Assembly: GCF_003149105.1 (NCBI RefSeq)
Contig: NZ_QGDS01000001.1
Coordinates: forward strand, 635,334-699,333
Direction of reading: 5' to 3'
From: Faecalicatena contorta
Lineage (GTDB): Bacteria > Bacillota > Clostridia > Lachnospirales > Lachnospiraceae
Length of the DNA stretch: 64,000 nt
Part shown: one piece after another, positions 45,971 to 55,543 of the stretch
How positions within the stretch are numbered: the first letter of the stretch is position 1
Layout: every line of letters starts with the position of its first letter
Notes under the pieces: model-generated
Seen by the model: only the letters and a program-made list of their open reading frames with translations
What the model was told of the DNA's origin: nothing
Databases searched by the model: none
Position numbers and translations under genes: made by a program

Positions 45971-47083
45971 TTATACTAAACCTAATCTTAACTGCTGAAG
46001 GAACTGATCTGCGCCTTCATGAACTTCTTCTTTTTGATTCTCCTGCTGTTGGCTCCTTGCATGTTCCTGACTGCTTTCCTGCTCATTATGCTGATCCAGA
46101 TAGTCGGCATGAGGTACATCCACAATTACATCTGTGGGGCTGCCAAGTCTTGACTGAATCAAGCTTCCCAGTTCTCCTGCATTCTGCATCATTACATGCA
46201 TAGTCTTCGCCTCCATGCAGACAATCGAAATTACTGTTTTTCCATTCTCATAGGATGCATTCACCAACAGAGTTCCCAGATTTGCCGGTTTCAACTGGAC
46301 TTGAAATTCCCGTTTTCCTTCACTGATATGTTTTACAATCGTATCTTTCAGTGCCTGCATATCCGGCTGTGTACTTTCCTGACGGTATGTAACAACTTCT
46401 TTCTGCCCGGTAACTTCATGGGTGTATCCGGTGCTGCTCCTTGAATTTGCAGCAAACTGTTGTATTCCCTTGTTACTATCCTCTGCAGATATCTTGTACA
46501 GCTCCTTTGTATCTTCCTGTGTACTGCTTTTTTGTGCCGTAAAAACTGATGCTGCTTCTGTATTTTTCCCCTCTGCTGCCAGAGCTGGACCCAGAGAATT
46601 TTCCGTCTGGATTTCATGTCCCAATGACAAGATAGCTTTTGTATTATCTGCTGTAGGTGTCTGTACTACCGGTTGTTTTGTATCAAGCAGATTTCCTTTG
46701 CCTTCTACAATATTTTCCCGTATGGGCAGTTGGCCTTCTTCCTGGGATATTGCTGTCTGTTGCGCTGCGCCCTGTCCCACAGTGAGAAAGTCTCCTTCAC
46801 TTTGCAGTACAGACGGTACGCCTGCTGCATCCTGTACCTTTACAGCTTCCTGAAACTGAGTCCAGGGAAATACAACCTGCATCTGCGGATATACGGTTTC
46901 CATACCCGTCACCGGAACGTCTGCTGTCTTCTGCTCTTTGGATTTCTCCGGCATGGTCTGCTCTCTTTGCCCGTCTAAAATATCTTTAAACTGTTTTCGA
47001 GGGCTGTCTGTATTCTTTTTTGCACTTACATCCGGAGCACTCCAGTTTCCTGTTTGGGATAAAGTCTCTACAATCTGATTCAT
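45971..47083 (-). CDS. fliK: Flagellar hook-length control protein FliK
   Basis: 370 residues. The first 240 are Gln/Thr/Ser-rich and low in conservation. The C-terminal Flg_hook domain (about 240-325) shows KREFQVQLKPANLGTLLVNA and MHVMMQNAGELGSLIQSRLG. FliK measures hook length and switches FlhB specificity. The C-terminal tail is Gln/Glu-rich. It lies between fliJ and flgD, the usual place. Confidence 0.92.
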   Translation of the reverse strand: MNQIVETLSQTGNWSAPDVSAKKNTDSPRKQFKDILDGQREQTMPEKSKEQKTADVPVTGMETVYPQMQVVFPWTQFQEAVKVQDAAGVPSVLQSEGDFLTVGQGAAQQTAISQEEGQLPIRENIVEGKGNLLDTKQPVVQTPTADNTKAILSLGHEIQTENSLGPALAAEGKNTEAASVFTAQKSSTQEDTKELYKISAEDSNKGIQQFAANSRSSTGYTHEVTGQKEVVTYRQESTQPDMQALKDTIVKHISEGKREFQVQLKPANLGTLLVNASYENGKTVISIVCMEAKTMHVMMQNAGELGSLIQSRLGSPTDVIVDVPHADYLDQHNEQESSQEHARSQQQENQKEEVHEGADQFLQQLRLGLV

Positions 47084-47139
47084 TCTCCTCCTCCTTTCCT
47101 CTTAAAATAATTTATAGTAATCTGCACATATATGCAGCC

Positions 47140-47595
47140 TTACTCTCCTGCTGCCGCCCTTCCTGACATCGTATTGGAAACGAATTCCTCAATCAGCCTT
47201 TCATCTTCTTTTAGAACTTCTTTGTCATATTCCTGCTTTCTTTTTGCCTTCAGCATGTCAATGGAGGCCGTGTCCTGTTTCGCAGCAATCACTTCCTGCC
47301 GCTTTTTTTCCTCAGTATCTTTAAGGCATACCAAATTTTGTTTTTCTGTCCTTATCTTGTCTATCAAGGACTGAAGATAATTCTCTATTGTTCTCAGCTT
47401 ATTCACTGGAGCCCCCTGAAGCTTTACATGGTTATATTCCACCGAACATACTTTGTGTTTTTGTTCCAGGTCCTCAATCTGCTCCTCTTTCTGAATGACA
47501 GCCTGTACAATTTGTGCATGTTCATTTCTCAAATTTTTCTCAATTTGAGCCTTGTAGCTCAGAACCTTATCTAATGTAAATGAAAATCGTTTCAC
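47140..47595 (-). CDS. fliJ: Flagellar export chaperone-escort FliJ
   Basis: 151 residues, one long coiled coil beginning MKRFSFTLDKVLSYKAQIEK, the usual FliJ start. It interacts with FliI and FlhA. It lies 14 bases after fliI. Confidence 0.93.
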   Translation of the reverse strand: MKRFSFTLDKVLSYKAQIEKNLRNEHAQIVQAVIQKEEQIEDLEQKHKVCSVEYNHVKLQGAPVNKLRTIENYLQSLIDKIRTEKQNLVCLKDTEEKKRQEVIAAKQDTASIDMLKAKRKQEYDKEVLKEDERLIEEFVSNTMSGRAAAGE

Positions 47596-47609
47596 CTTTC
47601 ATCCTCCTG

Positions 47610-48911
47610 TTACTTCAGAATGTCCTCCATCATACGTAAAACTTCTTCCTTGCTGTAGCTTTTTTCTACTTCCTGCCTCAAAAAAGCATTGACTCTGTTG
47701 ATTCTTGAAATTGCATCATCCAATTTAGGGTTTGTTCCTGATTTGTAAGCACCAATAGATATCAGATCCTCATTCTGCTCGTACAAACTTAGTATATCTC
47801 TGAGCTTTGATGCCAGTTCCTTGTGTTCTTGCGTCACAATATTGTTCATCAGCCTTGAAATACTGGAGCTGATATCAATTGCCGGAAAATGGTTTGCATT
47901 TGCCAGCTTTCTGCTGAGTACGATATGTCCGTCCAGAATTCCCCGGACCGTATCGGCTACAGGTTCATTTGTATCATCGCCCTCTACAAGCACTGTATAA
48001 ACCCCTGTAATAGAACCTTTTTCAAACTTTCCGCTCCGCTCCAGAAGCTTAGGGAACTCTGCATAAATAGAAGGAGTATATCCTCGGGCAACGGGAGGTT
48101 CTCCGGTAGCAAGTCCAATCTCCCTTTGCGCCATCGCAAAACGTGTCAGGGAGTCCATCATAAGAAGCACATCTTTTCCCTGGTCTTTAAAATATTCTGC
48201 AATGGTAGTGGCTACCATAGGACATTTCATTCTGAGCATGGCGGGCTGGTCAGAAGTTGCAACGACCAGGATAGAACGCTTCATTCCTTCCGGACCCAGG
48301 TCCTTTTCCACGAACTCACGTACTTCACGCCCCCGCTCTCCTACCAATGCAATCACATTGATATCTGTTTTTACATTTCTGGCTATCATACCCAACAGTG
48401 TACTTTTGCCCACACCGCTGCCGGCGAAAATCCCGATACGCTGTCCTTTTCCTATGGTGTTCAATCCATCGATAGCCTTAATGCCGAAACTGAGGTCTTC
48501 TGTAATTGGAGGTCTTGCAAGGGGGTTAATCTTTGGATTCTCTACATAATAATAACGGTCAGATGTAAATTCTCCCTTGTCATCCAGGGGATTTCCCAGG
48601 GCATCTATTATTCTCCCCCTTAGAAATTCACCTACTAGAATTTTCAGTCTCTTTTTTGTGTTCCTGACGAAGCTCTCTGTGCCGATTCCATGCATATTCT
48701 CATATGCCATCAACTGTACTTTATCATCCCGGAACCCAACCACCTCGGCCGGTATCTGCTTTTTTTGTTCATCATTATATATCAGAACAATATCTCCAAT
48801 ATTAGCGCCTCCGCCAGATGCTTCCATTGCCATTCCAGTAATATTTTCAATTTTCCCGATATGGCTGATTGTTTCAGATTTCATAATCAGGCCTGGCAAA
48901 TCGTTAAGCAT
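47610..48911 (-). CDS. fliI: Flagellum-specific ATPase FliI
   Basis: 433 residues. F1-beta-like ATPase with Walker A GIFAGSGVGKSTLL, Walker B VLLMMDSLTRFAMAQREI and the GYTPSIYAEFPKLLERSG block typical of FliI/YscN. It energises export with FliH and FliJ. GGGAG precedes the ATG at 48911. Confidence 0.97.
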   Translation of the reverse strand: MLNDLPGLIMKSETISHIGKIENITGMAMEASGGGANIGDIVLIYNDEQKKQIPAEVVGFRDDKVQLMAYENMHGIGTESFVRNTKKRLKILVGEFLRGRIIDALGNPLDDKGEFTSDRYYYVENPKINPLARPPITEDLSFGIKAIDGLNTIGKGQRIGIFAGSGVGKSTLLGMIARNVKTDINVIALVGERGREVREFVEKDLGPEGMKRSILVVATSDQPAMLRMKCPMVATTIAEYFKDQGKDVLLMMDSLTRFAMAQREIGLATGEPPVARGYTPSIYAEFPKLLERSGKFEKGSITGVYTVLVEGDDTNEPVADTVRGILDGHIVLSRKLANANHFPAIDISSSISRLMNNIVTQEHKELASKLRDILSLYEQNEDLISIGAYKSGTNPKLDDAISRINRVNAFLRQEVEKSYSKEEVLRMMEDILK

Positions 48912-48949
48912 CTGTCTCCCCCCTGTCTTCTTCGTCTGCCGCCCTATAC

Positions 48950-49726
48950 TTACAGGCGTGCATTATTTAATATCTCTTTTATATTTTCAAGTTGTGTTCC
49001 AACACTCATATCAATAATTTCATCAGGCAGCTCTACAATACAGGTTCCTGTATCTTCCTCCTCCAGCATGATAATCTTTACATTATCCGACAGTTTGGAA
49101 AGCTCCTGCAAAAACTGAACATCTCCTCTGACATCCATGGTTTCCTGACCTTTACCAATATAAATCTTGGCCCATGCCGACTTTTTGAGCCGGCCTGTAG
49201 CAGATAAAATCATACGCTCTACAACTTCACTGCTGGATCTCAAACTGGTTTGTACAATTTTTTCACCGATTGCCAGTGATATGTTTTTCAAATCCTCAAT
49301 ATGCTGCTCCAGCAATCTTTCTTTTGTAATCTCCACTTCTTTTATGTAATCTGCAAGCCGCTTCTGGAGATTCTTAAATTCTGCTTCAAACCGGAGATCG
49401 TACTCGTTCAGAGCCTGCTCTCGCCCTTCCTTATACCCCGCCTCACTTCCGGCAGTAAATCCTATCTGGTAGGCCTCTGTCCTGACATCCTCGGCCTCCC
49501 GCTTGGCCGCATCTAAAATAAGCTTTCCCTCCGCATATATATCCGCCAGAATATCTGCTGCTGATACTTGTTCTTCTTCCGCTGCCTCTTCCTCTTTCTC
49601 TTCTACCTCAGGAATTACCTTTTCTTCTTTTTTAGTCTCTACGGCAAATTCCGGATAGAGTATATTCTTTTCCAACCCCAGTACATCATCCGGCTGATTC
49701 TTCAATACCCTATACAATGATTTCAT
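48950..49726 (-). CDS. fliH: Flagellar assembly protein FliH
   Basis: 258 residues from MKSLYRVLKNQ. The N-terminal half is acidic and coiled. The middle shows the repeated small-residue pattern GFTAGSEAGYKEGREQALNE common in FliH, and the C-terminal domain (about 150-255) resembles the F1 delta subunit. It binds FliI. The ATG at 49726 follows GGTGG and overlaps fliG by 17 bases. Confidence 0.93.
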   Translation of the reverse strand: MKSLYRVLKNQPDDVLGLEKNILYPEFAVETKKEEKVIPEVEEKEEEAAEEEQVSAADILADIYAEGKLILDAAKREAEDVRTEAYQIGFTAGSEAGYKEGREQALNEYDLRFEAEFKNLQKRLADYIKEVEITKERLLEQHIEDLKNISLAIGEKIVQTSLRSSSEVVERMILSATGRLKKSAWAKIYIGKGQETMDVRGDVQFLQELSKLSDNVKIIMLEEEDTGTCIVELPDEIIDMSVGTQLENIKEILNNARL

Positions 49727-50735
49727 CCTTTCCACCTTTGCCTATTACAATCTCGCCTTCCTCATCAAGCTTTCTGATGATTTCAACGATTCGCTGCTGT
49801 GCCTCTTCTACATCACGCAGACGCACATTGACTGTAACTTCCAAATCGGATTGGACCGTATCTGCCATACGGCTTGACATATTGGTGAAAAACAGTCTGA
49901 GCATTTCTTCGCTTGCATTCTTTAAAGAGTATACAATATCCTTCATATCGCATTCGCGCATGAAACGCTGGATTGCACGATCGTTCATGCCCATAATATC
50001 CTCGAACACAAACATCTTCTTTCGGATTGTCTCTGCCAATTCCGGATCGTCTTTTCCCATTTCATCAAAGATATATTTTTCATTACTTCTATCCATACGG
50101 TTCATGACATCCGCAATATAATCTACGCCGCCAATACTTGTAAAGTCCGTTGTAAGAATATTATCAAATTTCTTGGATAATTGAGTCTCTACAATCTTAA
50201 TTGCATCAGGTGAAGCGCTTTCCATTCTGGCAATGCTCTCTACTACTTTCAGCCTCATGTTCTCCGGCAGCTCTGCTATTACCCCTGCTGCCTGAGCGGA
50301 ATCCAGGTAGGACAACACCAGTGCAATTGTCTGAGGCCGTTCATGCTGAAGAACCGAAAACAAATTTTTTGTGTCCGTCTTCGATATAAAATCAAACGAA
50401 CGGTTCTTCATATATTTTGTTACTTTCTTGAGAAGTTCATTTGCCACAGGCTCTCCGTATGTTTTTTCAAGTACAGCTCTTGCATACTCAAGCCCTCCGT
50501 CCGTTACCACTTTCTGGGTCAGGCAGGTCTTATAGAAATCATCTAAAATTAACTCTGTCTGTTCTGACTCCAAATGGCCCAGCTTTGCCACTTCTAAAGT
50601 GAGCAGCTCCACCTCTTCTTCTGTCAGATATTTATATACTTTGGACGCTTTATCTGCCCCCAGGGCTGCTATGACCGCAGCTGCTTTCTGCCCGGGTGTT
50701 ATTTTCGGGGCGTTACTCAGCCGACTTGCTTCCAT
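49710..50735 (-). CDS. fliG: Flagellar motor switch protein FliG
   Basis: 341 residues from MEASRLSN. Three FliG domains with the middle EHPQ-like motif (VLQHERPQTIALVLSYLD) and the C-terminal charged torque helix (FIFxD, RRSRMADTVQSDLE region). It couples the stator to the C ring. The start has GGAGG eight bases upstream and overlaps the fliF stop by 23 bases; an ATG 15 bases earlier lacks spacing. Confidence 0.96.
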   Translation of the reverse strand: MEASRLSNAPKITPGQKAAAVIAALGADKASKVYKYLTEEEVELLTLEVAKLGHLESEQTELILDDFYKTCLTQKVVTDGGLEYARAVLEKTYGEPVANELLKKVTKYMKNRSFDFISKTDTKNLFSVLQHERPQTIALVLSYLDSAQAAGVIAELPENMRLKVVESIARMESASPDAIKIVETQLSKKFDNILTTDFTSIGGVDYIADVMNRMDRSNEKYIFDEMGKDDPELAETIRKKMFVFEDIMGMNDRAIQRFMRECDMKDIVYSLKNASEEMLRLFFTNMSSRMADTVQSDLEVTVNVRLRDVEEAQQRIVEIIRKLDEEGEIVIGKGGKDEIIV

Positions 50736-52320
50736 CTTGGTTTCCTCCATTCAGCCAGGTCCTAATCATTTGTGCAGAAATCTCAGGATTAGTTTCTGCA
50801 AATTCTCTTACATTTTCTCTCAATTCCCTGCTCTTTTCATTCTGCAGCTGCAAAATTTCCGGCTTCATAGTTTCTTCGGGAATCAGGAACTCTTCAAATT
50901 CTTCCTCTTCCTCGACTTCAACTGCTTGTTTCTTCCGCCTTCTTCTAAGCAGAATTACAATCAGCAGAATAACAAGAAGAGCTATGACTGCCGCTGCTAT
51001 AATAATTGGAAGATACTCTTTTACTGTGCCTGCAATATTTATAGCTGCCGCCTCCTTAGTTTCCCCGTCTTTAGGCTCATAGAAAGGCGAGTTTACAATT
51101 GTAATTTTTTCCTTTCGGTCTGCTGCTGCAATGCCTGTTGCATTTCCGACAAGGTCCAGAAGCTGGTTCATACTGATATTGCTGAGTGAATCACTGTTAA
51201 TTGCCACAGATACCGTTAAATCCTCCAACACTCCAGGATCTAATGCTCCTTGTTCCTTTACCTGGTTTACAAGATAATCTCTTGTTGCACTTTCACTCAC
51301 TACCGTGCCATCGGCCGCCGCTGTATCTGCATTGTACTCTGTTTCGTCGGCATTGGTCTCTGTACCGGCTACACCGCCGGCAGTGCCGCTGCCGTCCGTT
51401 ACCGTCCTATCAGTACTTTCATTAGATACAATTCCTGTCTTATCCTTCTCATCAATCTTCTCCGGAGTATTATAAGTCGTTGTCTCACGGACAACCTTCT
51501 CCATATTGACTTTCCCCCGGGCTGAAACCCGTATATTATTATTTCCAAAAAACGGCTCCAGGACATTGATAACCTTTTTGGAAATCTGGGTCTCAATCAA
51601 CTTGGCAATCTCTTCCCCTGCATCTCCCGACGTTCCTGCTTCATCCGGATTTACTGAAACCTCCAGTCCGTTTCCGTCAAACACAGATACGTTTTCCATC
51701 TGCATATCCGGCACGCTCCTGGCAACCAGGCGCTGTATTGCTAAAGCCTGCTTTTCTGAAGGAGAGTCACCATTTTCCATCGTAACAACAGCAGAAGCAC
51801 TTGTTACCGATTTATTCTCTGGATCTGACAGGACATACTTCTCTTCATCAGCCAAGGCTATTGTTACTTTAGCATCTTTTACGCCGTCAAAAAGACGGAT
51901 AGTAGCACCAATACGATTCTGCAAATCATAAAGCTTATATGTCTGCTTCTCTGTATCAGTGGTCATTCCGCCCGCATTTTCTGTAAAAACATCATATGTA
52001 AAACCACTTTTAGGATATCCTTCATATGCCAGGTCAGCTCTGGTCTGGTCTGCTATATCTTCAGGAACAAGAATATTTCCGTTATCATTATACTGATATT
52101 CCACCCCTGACTCCTGCAGCTTGCCCACAATCTGAGTCGCTTCCTCCTTGGTCACTCCGGAAAATAGCGTTGTGTATTCCTTATGATTCAAAATCAACGC
52201 TATAATTACTGCAGCAGCTATGAGTGCAACCGCTCCTCCTGCAACCAAAACTTTCGTCTTTGTACTGTATTTGCCTAAAAATTGTTTTACATCTTCTATT
52301 TTTAGTTTTAATTTTTCCAT
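50713..52320 (-). CDS. fliF: Flagellar MS-ring protein FliF
   Basis: 535 residues from MEKLKLKIEDVKQF. Two membrane helices (about 25-45 and 430-452) flank a large periplasmic-side region with RBM domains (YTTLFSGVTKEEATQIVGKL). The C-terminal FliG-binding tail (REFAETNPEISAQMIRTWLN) is present. Start choice is uncertain: an ATG at 52335 sits too close to AAAGG, so I prefer 52320. Confidence 0.94.
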   Translation of the reverse strand: MEKLKLKIEDVKQFLGKYSTKTKVLVAGGAVALIAAAVIIALILNHKEYTTLFSGVTKEEATQIVGKLQESGVEYQYNDNGNILVPEDIADQTRADLAYEGYPKSGFTYDVFTENAGGMTTDTEKQTYKLYDLQNRIGATIRLFDGVKDAKVTIALADEEKYVLSDPENKSVTSASAVVTMENGDSPSEKQALAIQRLVARSVPDMQMENVSVFDGNGLEVSVNPDEAGTSGDAGEEIAKLIETQISKKVINVLEPFFGNNNIRVSARGKVNMEKVVRETTTYNTPEKIDEKDKTGIVSNESTDRTVTDGSGTAGGVAGTETNADETEYNADTAAADGTVVSESATRDYLVNQVKEQGALDPGVLEDLTVSVAINSDSLSNISMNQLLDLVGNATGIAAADRKEKITIVNSPFYEPKDGETKEAAAINIAGTVKEYLPIIIAAAVIALLVILLIVILLRRRRKKQAVEVEEEEEFEEFLIPEETMKPEILQLQNEKSRELRENVREFAETNPEISAQMIRTWLNGGNQDGSKSAE

Positions 52321-52353
52321 GTTTTCAGCCAACATCCTTTATCTTTTTATTAC

Positions 52354-52659
52354 TTATAAACTGATCCTCATCAATTCATTATAAGACTCAACCGCCTTAT
52401 TTCTTAGCTGAACCAACATGTCTACAGACAACTGTGCCTCCGATGCTGCAATAGTCACAGTATGTACATCATCAATCTGTCCAGTTGACAACAGATACTG
52501 CTGTTGTTCCAGTTCCTTTTGTGTATCGGTAACATCCTTCACTGCATTTTCAAAAATACCTTTAAAAATTCCAGCGCTGCTATTTTCTGTCTGAGCAGTC
52601 TTTCCTGTTTCTGCAAGACTCCCCCATAATTGTATTGGTGTGATAAATCCTGTCTCCAT
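52354..52659 (-). CDS. fliE: Flagellar hook-basal body complex protein FliE
   Basis: 101 residues from METGFITP. Conserved C-terminal SEAQLSVDMLVQLRNKAVES and YNELMRISL identify FliE, the link between MS ring and rod. The ATG at 52659 follows AGGAGG; the ORF extension upstream overlaps flgB and is rejected. It lies 10 bases after flgB, with flgC absent between them. Confidence 0.94.
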   Translation of the reverse strand: METGFITPIQLWGSLAETGKTAQTENSSAGIFKGIFENAVKDVTDTQKELEQQQYLLSTGQIDDVHTVTIAASEAQLSVDMLVQLRNKAVESYNELMRISL

Positions 52660-52669
52660 CTTCTGCCTC

Positions 52670-53065
52670 CTACTGACCCTTAATTGCAGTTCTAAGTCTA
52701 GCAATGTCACTATTTACTGAGCTCAATCCATATTGATACTGCAGCGCTGTTCTGCTCATCTCAATTAACTGCACATCTGCATTCACATTATTACCGTCTA
52801 ATCTGGCAGACTCACTTTGGGATTCCTGAACAGAGGTCTGCGCCCCTGAAATTGCTTTTTGAATCTGGGTCCGGTTCCCTGTCTCCATTGCCGCCTTCAG
52901 CCTGCTCTGGTAATTCTCCTCAAAAGTCACATACTTGGACTTATACCCCGGTGTGTCCACATTGGCAAGGTTATTTGATATAGCCCCCTGCTTTTCCCAC
53001 AGATAATCCAGCGATTTCGCTACCATAGAAATTGAATTACCCCAAAACCCATTGATACCTGACAT
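52670..53065 (-). CDS. flgB: Flagellar basal-body rod protein FlgB
   Basis: 131 residues from MSGINGFWG. Conserved NNLANVDTPGYKSKYVTFEE and VQLIEMSRTALQYQ. A proximal rod subunit. AGGAGG precedes the ATG at 53065. It is the first structural gene of the long flagellar operon. The 96-base gap upstream contains a TTGACT box without a convincing -10, so the operon may also be read from the upstream phosphodiesterase gene promoter. Confidence 0.95.
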   Translation of the reverse strand: MSGINGFWGNSISMVAKSLDYLWEKQGAISNNLANVDTPGYKSKYVTFEENYQSRLKAAMETGNRTQIQKAISGAQTSVQESQSESARLDGNNVNADVQLIEMSRTALQYQYGLSSVNSDIARLRTAIKGQ

Positions 53066-53161
53066 GTTGTTCCTCCTTTTATTGCTCTGATTCTGCAACA
53101 ATTATTTTAAAACAAAACTTGCTATTTATTGATATTTTTCGACATTATAAGTCAAAAAAAA

Positions 53162-55303
53162 TTAACACACTATGTATTTTTTCTCAAAATCAGCCACCGG
53201 CATCGGCCTGTCAAATAAGTATCCCTGCCCAAGTTCGCATCCGTATCGTTTGAGAATCTCTCTCTGGGGTACAGTCTCAATTCCTTCTGCCACTGTATGT
53301 GTAAGCTTTAAATCCCTGCACATATGTAATATATATTCTGTAATCGTTCTGGACTTTCCTTTGCTCTCTATCTTATCCACCAGACTTTTATCCAGCTTAA
53401 TCTCATCAAAGTCTGCAATTGACAGAATCGCTAAATCAGAATACCGTGAGCCAAAATCATCCAATGATATGGAAAATCCCATTCTTTGAAGCTCTCCCAG
53501 CAATTCACGCAATTCATGACGTTCAAGCAGCCCCATATTTTCAGTAATCTCTATCGTAATCAAATGGGGAGGTACCCTGTACCGGTCACAAATCATTCTC
53601 ATCTTTTTCACAATATCTTCTTCTGTTAGGGTAACTCTGGAAAAGTTCACGGAAATGTTCATAGATTCTATACCTGATGACTTCCACTTCTTAATGAGAC
53701 GGCACACGCTCTCCAACATATGCATATCGATGTAACGAATCAATCCTTCTGATTCATACCTGTCGATAAAAGCAATCGGAGGTACAATGCTTCCTTCTTC
53801 ATCAATATATCTCACCAGTGCTTCTGCTCCTCCGATTTTTCCTGTTTTCAGGTTAATCTGAGGCTGCAGGTAAACCCGGAACCGATTATCGCTAATCTCT
53901 TCTCTTAGTTTTCCTGAAAGGACTGTCTGATATTTGCTCCTGGTTTCAATCTGCTTGCCGGTTTCCAGTCTCTCATTGTAATGGTTCATCTTAGCAAGAC
54001 TCATCTTTTCATTGGCAACGGAAATATGATATTCAATATCGTTTTCTCCGTCATAATAACTTGAACCCACGGACACCTGAAACTGGTCATCCCATTTTGC
54101 CCGTTCCGCAAGCTCTTTTACAATGTGTTCGAACGCAGCTTTATCCATATTTCTTCCAAAAGCCATGAATTCATCTTCTCCAATACGGTAAACATCATCT
54201 CCAAAAAATGATTTTAATACCTCCGCAGTGTGAATCAGCATGAAATCACCCCATTGGCGCCCATATGCATTGTTGACAGTACGAAGCCTGTCTATGTCTG
54301 CCACCAAAACCCCAAACCTGCAGAATTCATGCCTGCCCATCTGTGCCAGCCTGTCCAGATAACTTCTGCGGTTCCCGACTTCCGTGAGTTCATCCACATT
54401 ACTCAGATAAACAACTCGGTCTGCAAGCATTCGGTGTCTCATCTCATTTGTAAAAAAAACTGCCGCAGATTTCAGGAAAACTGTTGTGTCAAGATTCTCC
54501 CGTGGATTACTCACTCCCAAAAGCCCAATAATTTGCCCTTCTGACTTCACTGGAACTATCATGAACTTCAGGATTCCCAATTCACGGAACGCCTTGTATT
54601 CTTCACCATCCTCCGGCACCACTTCCTCCAGAGAGACGAGAACTTTGCCTTTTTCCGTAGACAAACGGTGTAAAAAGTCGCGAACCTTCTCAAAAGAAAT
54701 ATCTTCCAGAAGGTTTACCATAGGCCTTTCTGTCGGCATACGCCACCGGAATGCATCTGACACGATTTCCTTATCAAGGTCAAACCACAGCGTATATGCA
54801 CTTTCTGCCCTATAATACCCCGCAACCACATACAAGAATTCTTCCGCTATACTGTCAAACTTTTCCTTCTTGTCGTATTGGTTCAAAATGCCTGCGCATT
54901 TGACCAAAGCTTTTTCAGCGGAAAGTTCTGCTTTCAGCCTGTTCTCCAGCTCCACCTCTTCCGTAATATCGGAGGAAATTCCCAGGTGAAATCTTTTTCC
55001 ATCACTTTCCACCAGCAGATCTTTACTTAGAAGGTGCTTTCCCATCTTCTTATTGAAGTATTTCCATACATAACTGCCTTCTGCAAACATATTGCGAGGA
55101 CAAAAATCACAAGGACTTTCGTTACCCTGAAGTATTTGATAACAGGGCTTTTCAAACCATTCTTCTTTAGGAATGTTCCCCAAAGCATTTATTGCCTTCT
55201 TATTCAGATAATACAGCTTGTAATCTTCTAGACCGGAAAGATATATAATATCATTTCCTTCATCTAAAACCGAGGTTAAGACCTCTTGAAAGTCATTTCC
55301 CAT
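53162..55303 (-). CDS. PAS-GAF-GGDEF-EAL c-di-GMP phosphodiesterase with degenerate GGDEF
   Basis: 713 residues, no membrane segment. A PAS domain (about 10-115) with the Cys pair PCDFC is followed by a GAF-like domain (about 130-290), a GGDEF domain (about 300-450) and an EAL domain (about 465-708). The GGDEF motif reads IGEDEF, so cyclase activity is doubtful. The EAL motifs are intact: GAEALVRY, NISVNFS, IEITEN, LDDFGSRYSDL, KLDKSLV, VAEGIET and GQGYLFDRP. It therefore probably degrades c-di-GMP, favouring motility. It lies 96 bases upstream of flgB with no terminator between, so it may be the first gene of the flagellar operon. Confidence 0.92.
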   Translation of the reverse strand: MGNDFQEVLTSVLDEGNDIIYLSGLEDYKLYYLNKKAINALGNIPKEEWFEKPCYQILQGNESPCDFCPRNMFAEGSYVWKYFNKKMGKHLLSKDLLVESDGKRFHLGISSDITEEVELENRLKAELSAEKALVKCAGILNQYDKKEKFDSIAEEFLYVVAGYYRAESAYTLWFDLDKEIVSDAFRWRMPTERPMVNLLEDISFEKVRDFLHRLSTEKGKVLVSLEEVVPEDGEEYKAFRELGILKFMIVPVKSEGQIIGLLGVSNPRENLDTTVFLKSAAVFFTNEMRHRMLADRVVYLSNVDELTEVGNRRSYLDRLAQMGRHEFCRFGVLVADIDRLRTVNNAYGRQWGDFMLIHTAEVLKSFFGDDVYRIGEDEFMAFGRNMDKAAFEHIVKELAERAKWDDQFQVSVGSSYYDGENDIEYHISVANEKMSLAKMNHYNERLETGKQIETRSKYQTVLSGKLREEISDNRFRVYLQPQINLKTGKIGGAEALVRYIDEEGSIVPPIAFIDRYESEGLIRYIDMHMLESVCRLIKKWKSSGIESMNISVNFSRVTLTEEDIVKKMRMICDRYRVPPHLITIEITENMGLLERHELRELLGELQRMGFSISLDDFGSRYSDLAILSIADFDEIKLDKSLVDKIESKGKSRTITEYILHMCRDLKLTHTVAEGIETVPQREILKRYGCELGQGYLFDRPMPVADFEKKYIVC

Positions 55304-55383
55304 ACTTGCCCGTACTCCTTTGTATGTCGTACCATTTCCTGCTGTATTTCCAATTTATGACATGATTACTCCGTCACATACAA

Positions 55384-55412
55384 ATTTTACTACATATCAC
55401 TTTAGTAATCAA
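55384..55412 (-). promoter_or_regulatory. Sigma-A promoter before the phosphodiesterase gene
   Basis: Minus strand TTGATT, 17 bp, TAAAAT, about 80 bp before the start at 55303. It could serve the phosphodiesterase gene and read on into flgB and the flagellar operon. The rest of the 240-base gap (55304-55543) shows no gene. Confidence 0.62.
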
Positions 55413-55543
55413 GCCCAAATCTGAAATTATATGCCATTTTTAGCATCTTTTGCTATCTTTTAAAATACATTTAACATTCCAGCATATGGAAAAGCATGTA
55501 TGGAATAGATGTTTTTAGGTATCTAATTTTATGGATATAAGTA

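Noticed and set aside
52660..52710. N-terminal extension of FliE overlapping flgB
   Set aside because: AGGAGG precedes the internal ATG at 52659 and FliE proteins are about 100 residues.
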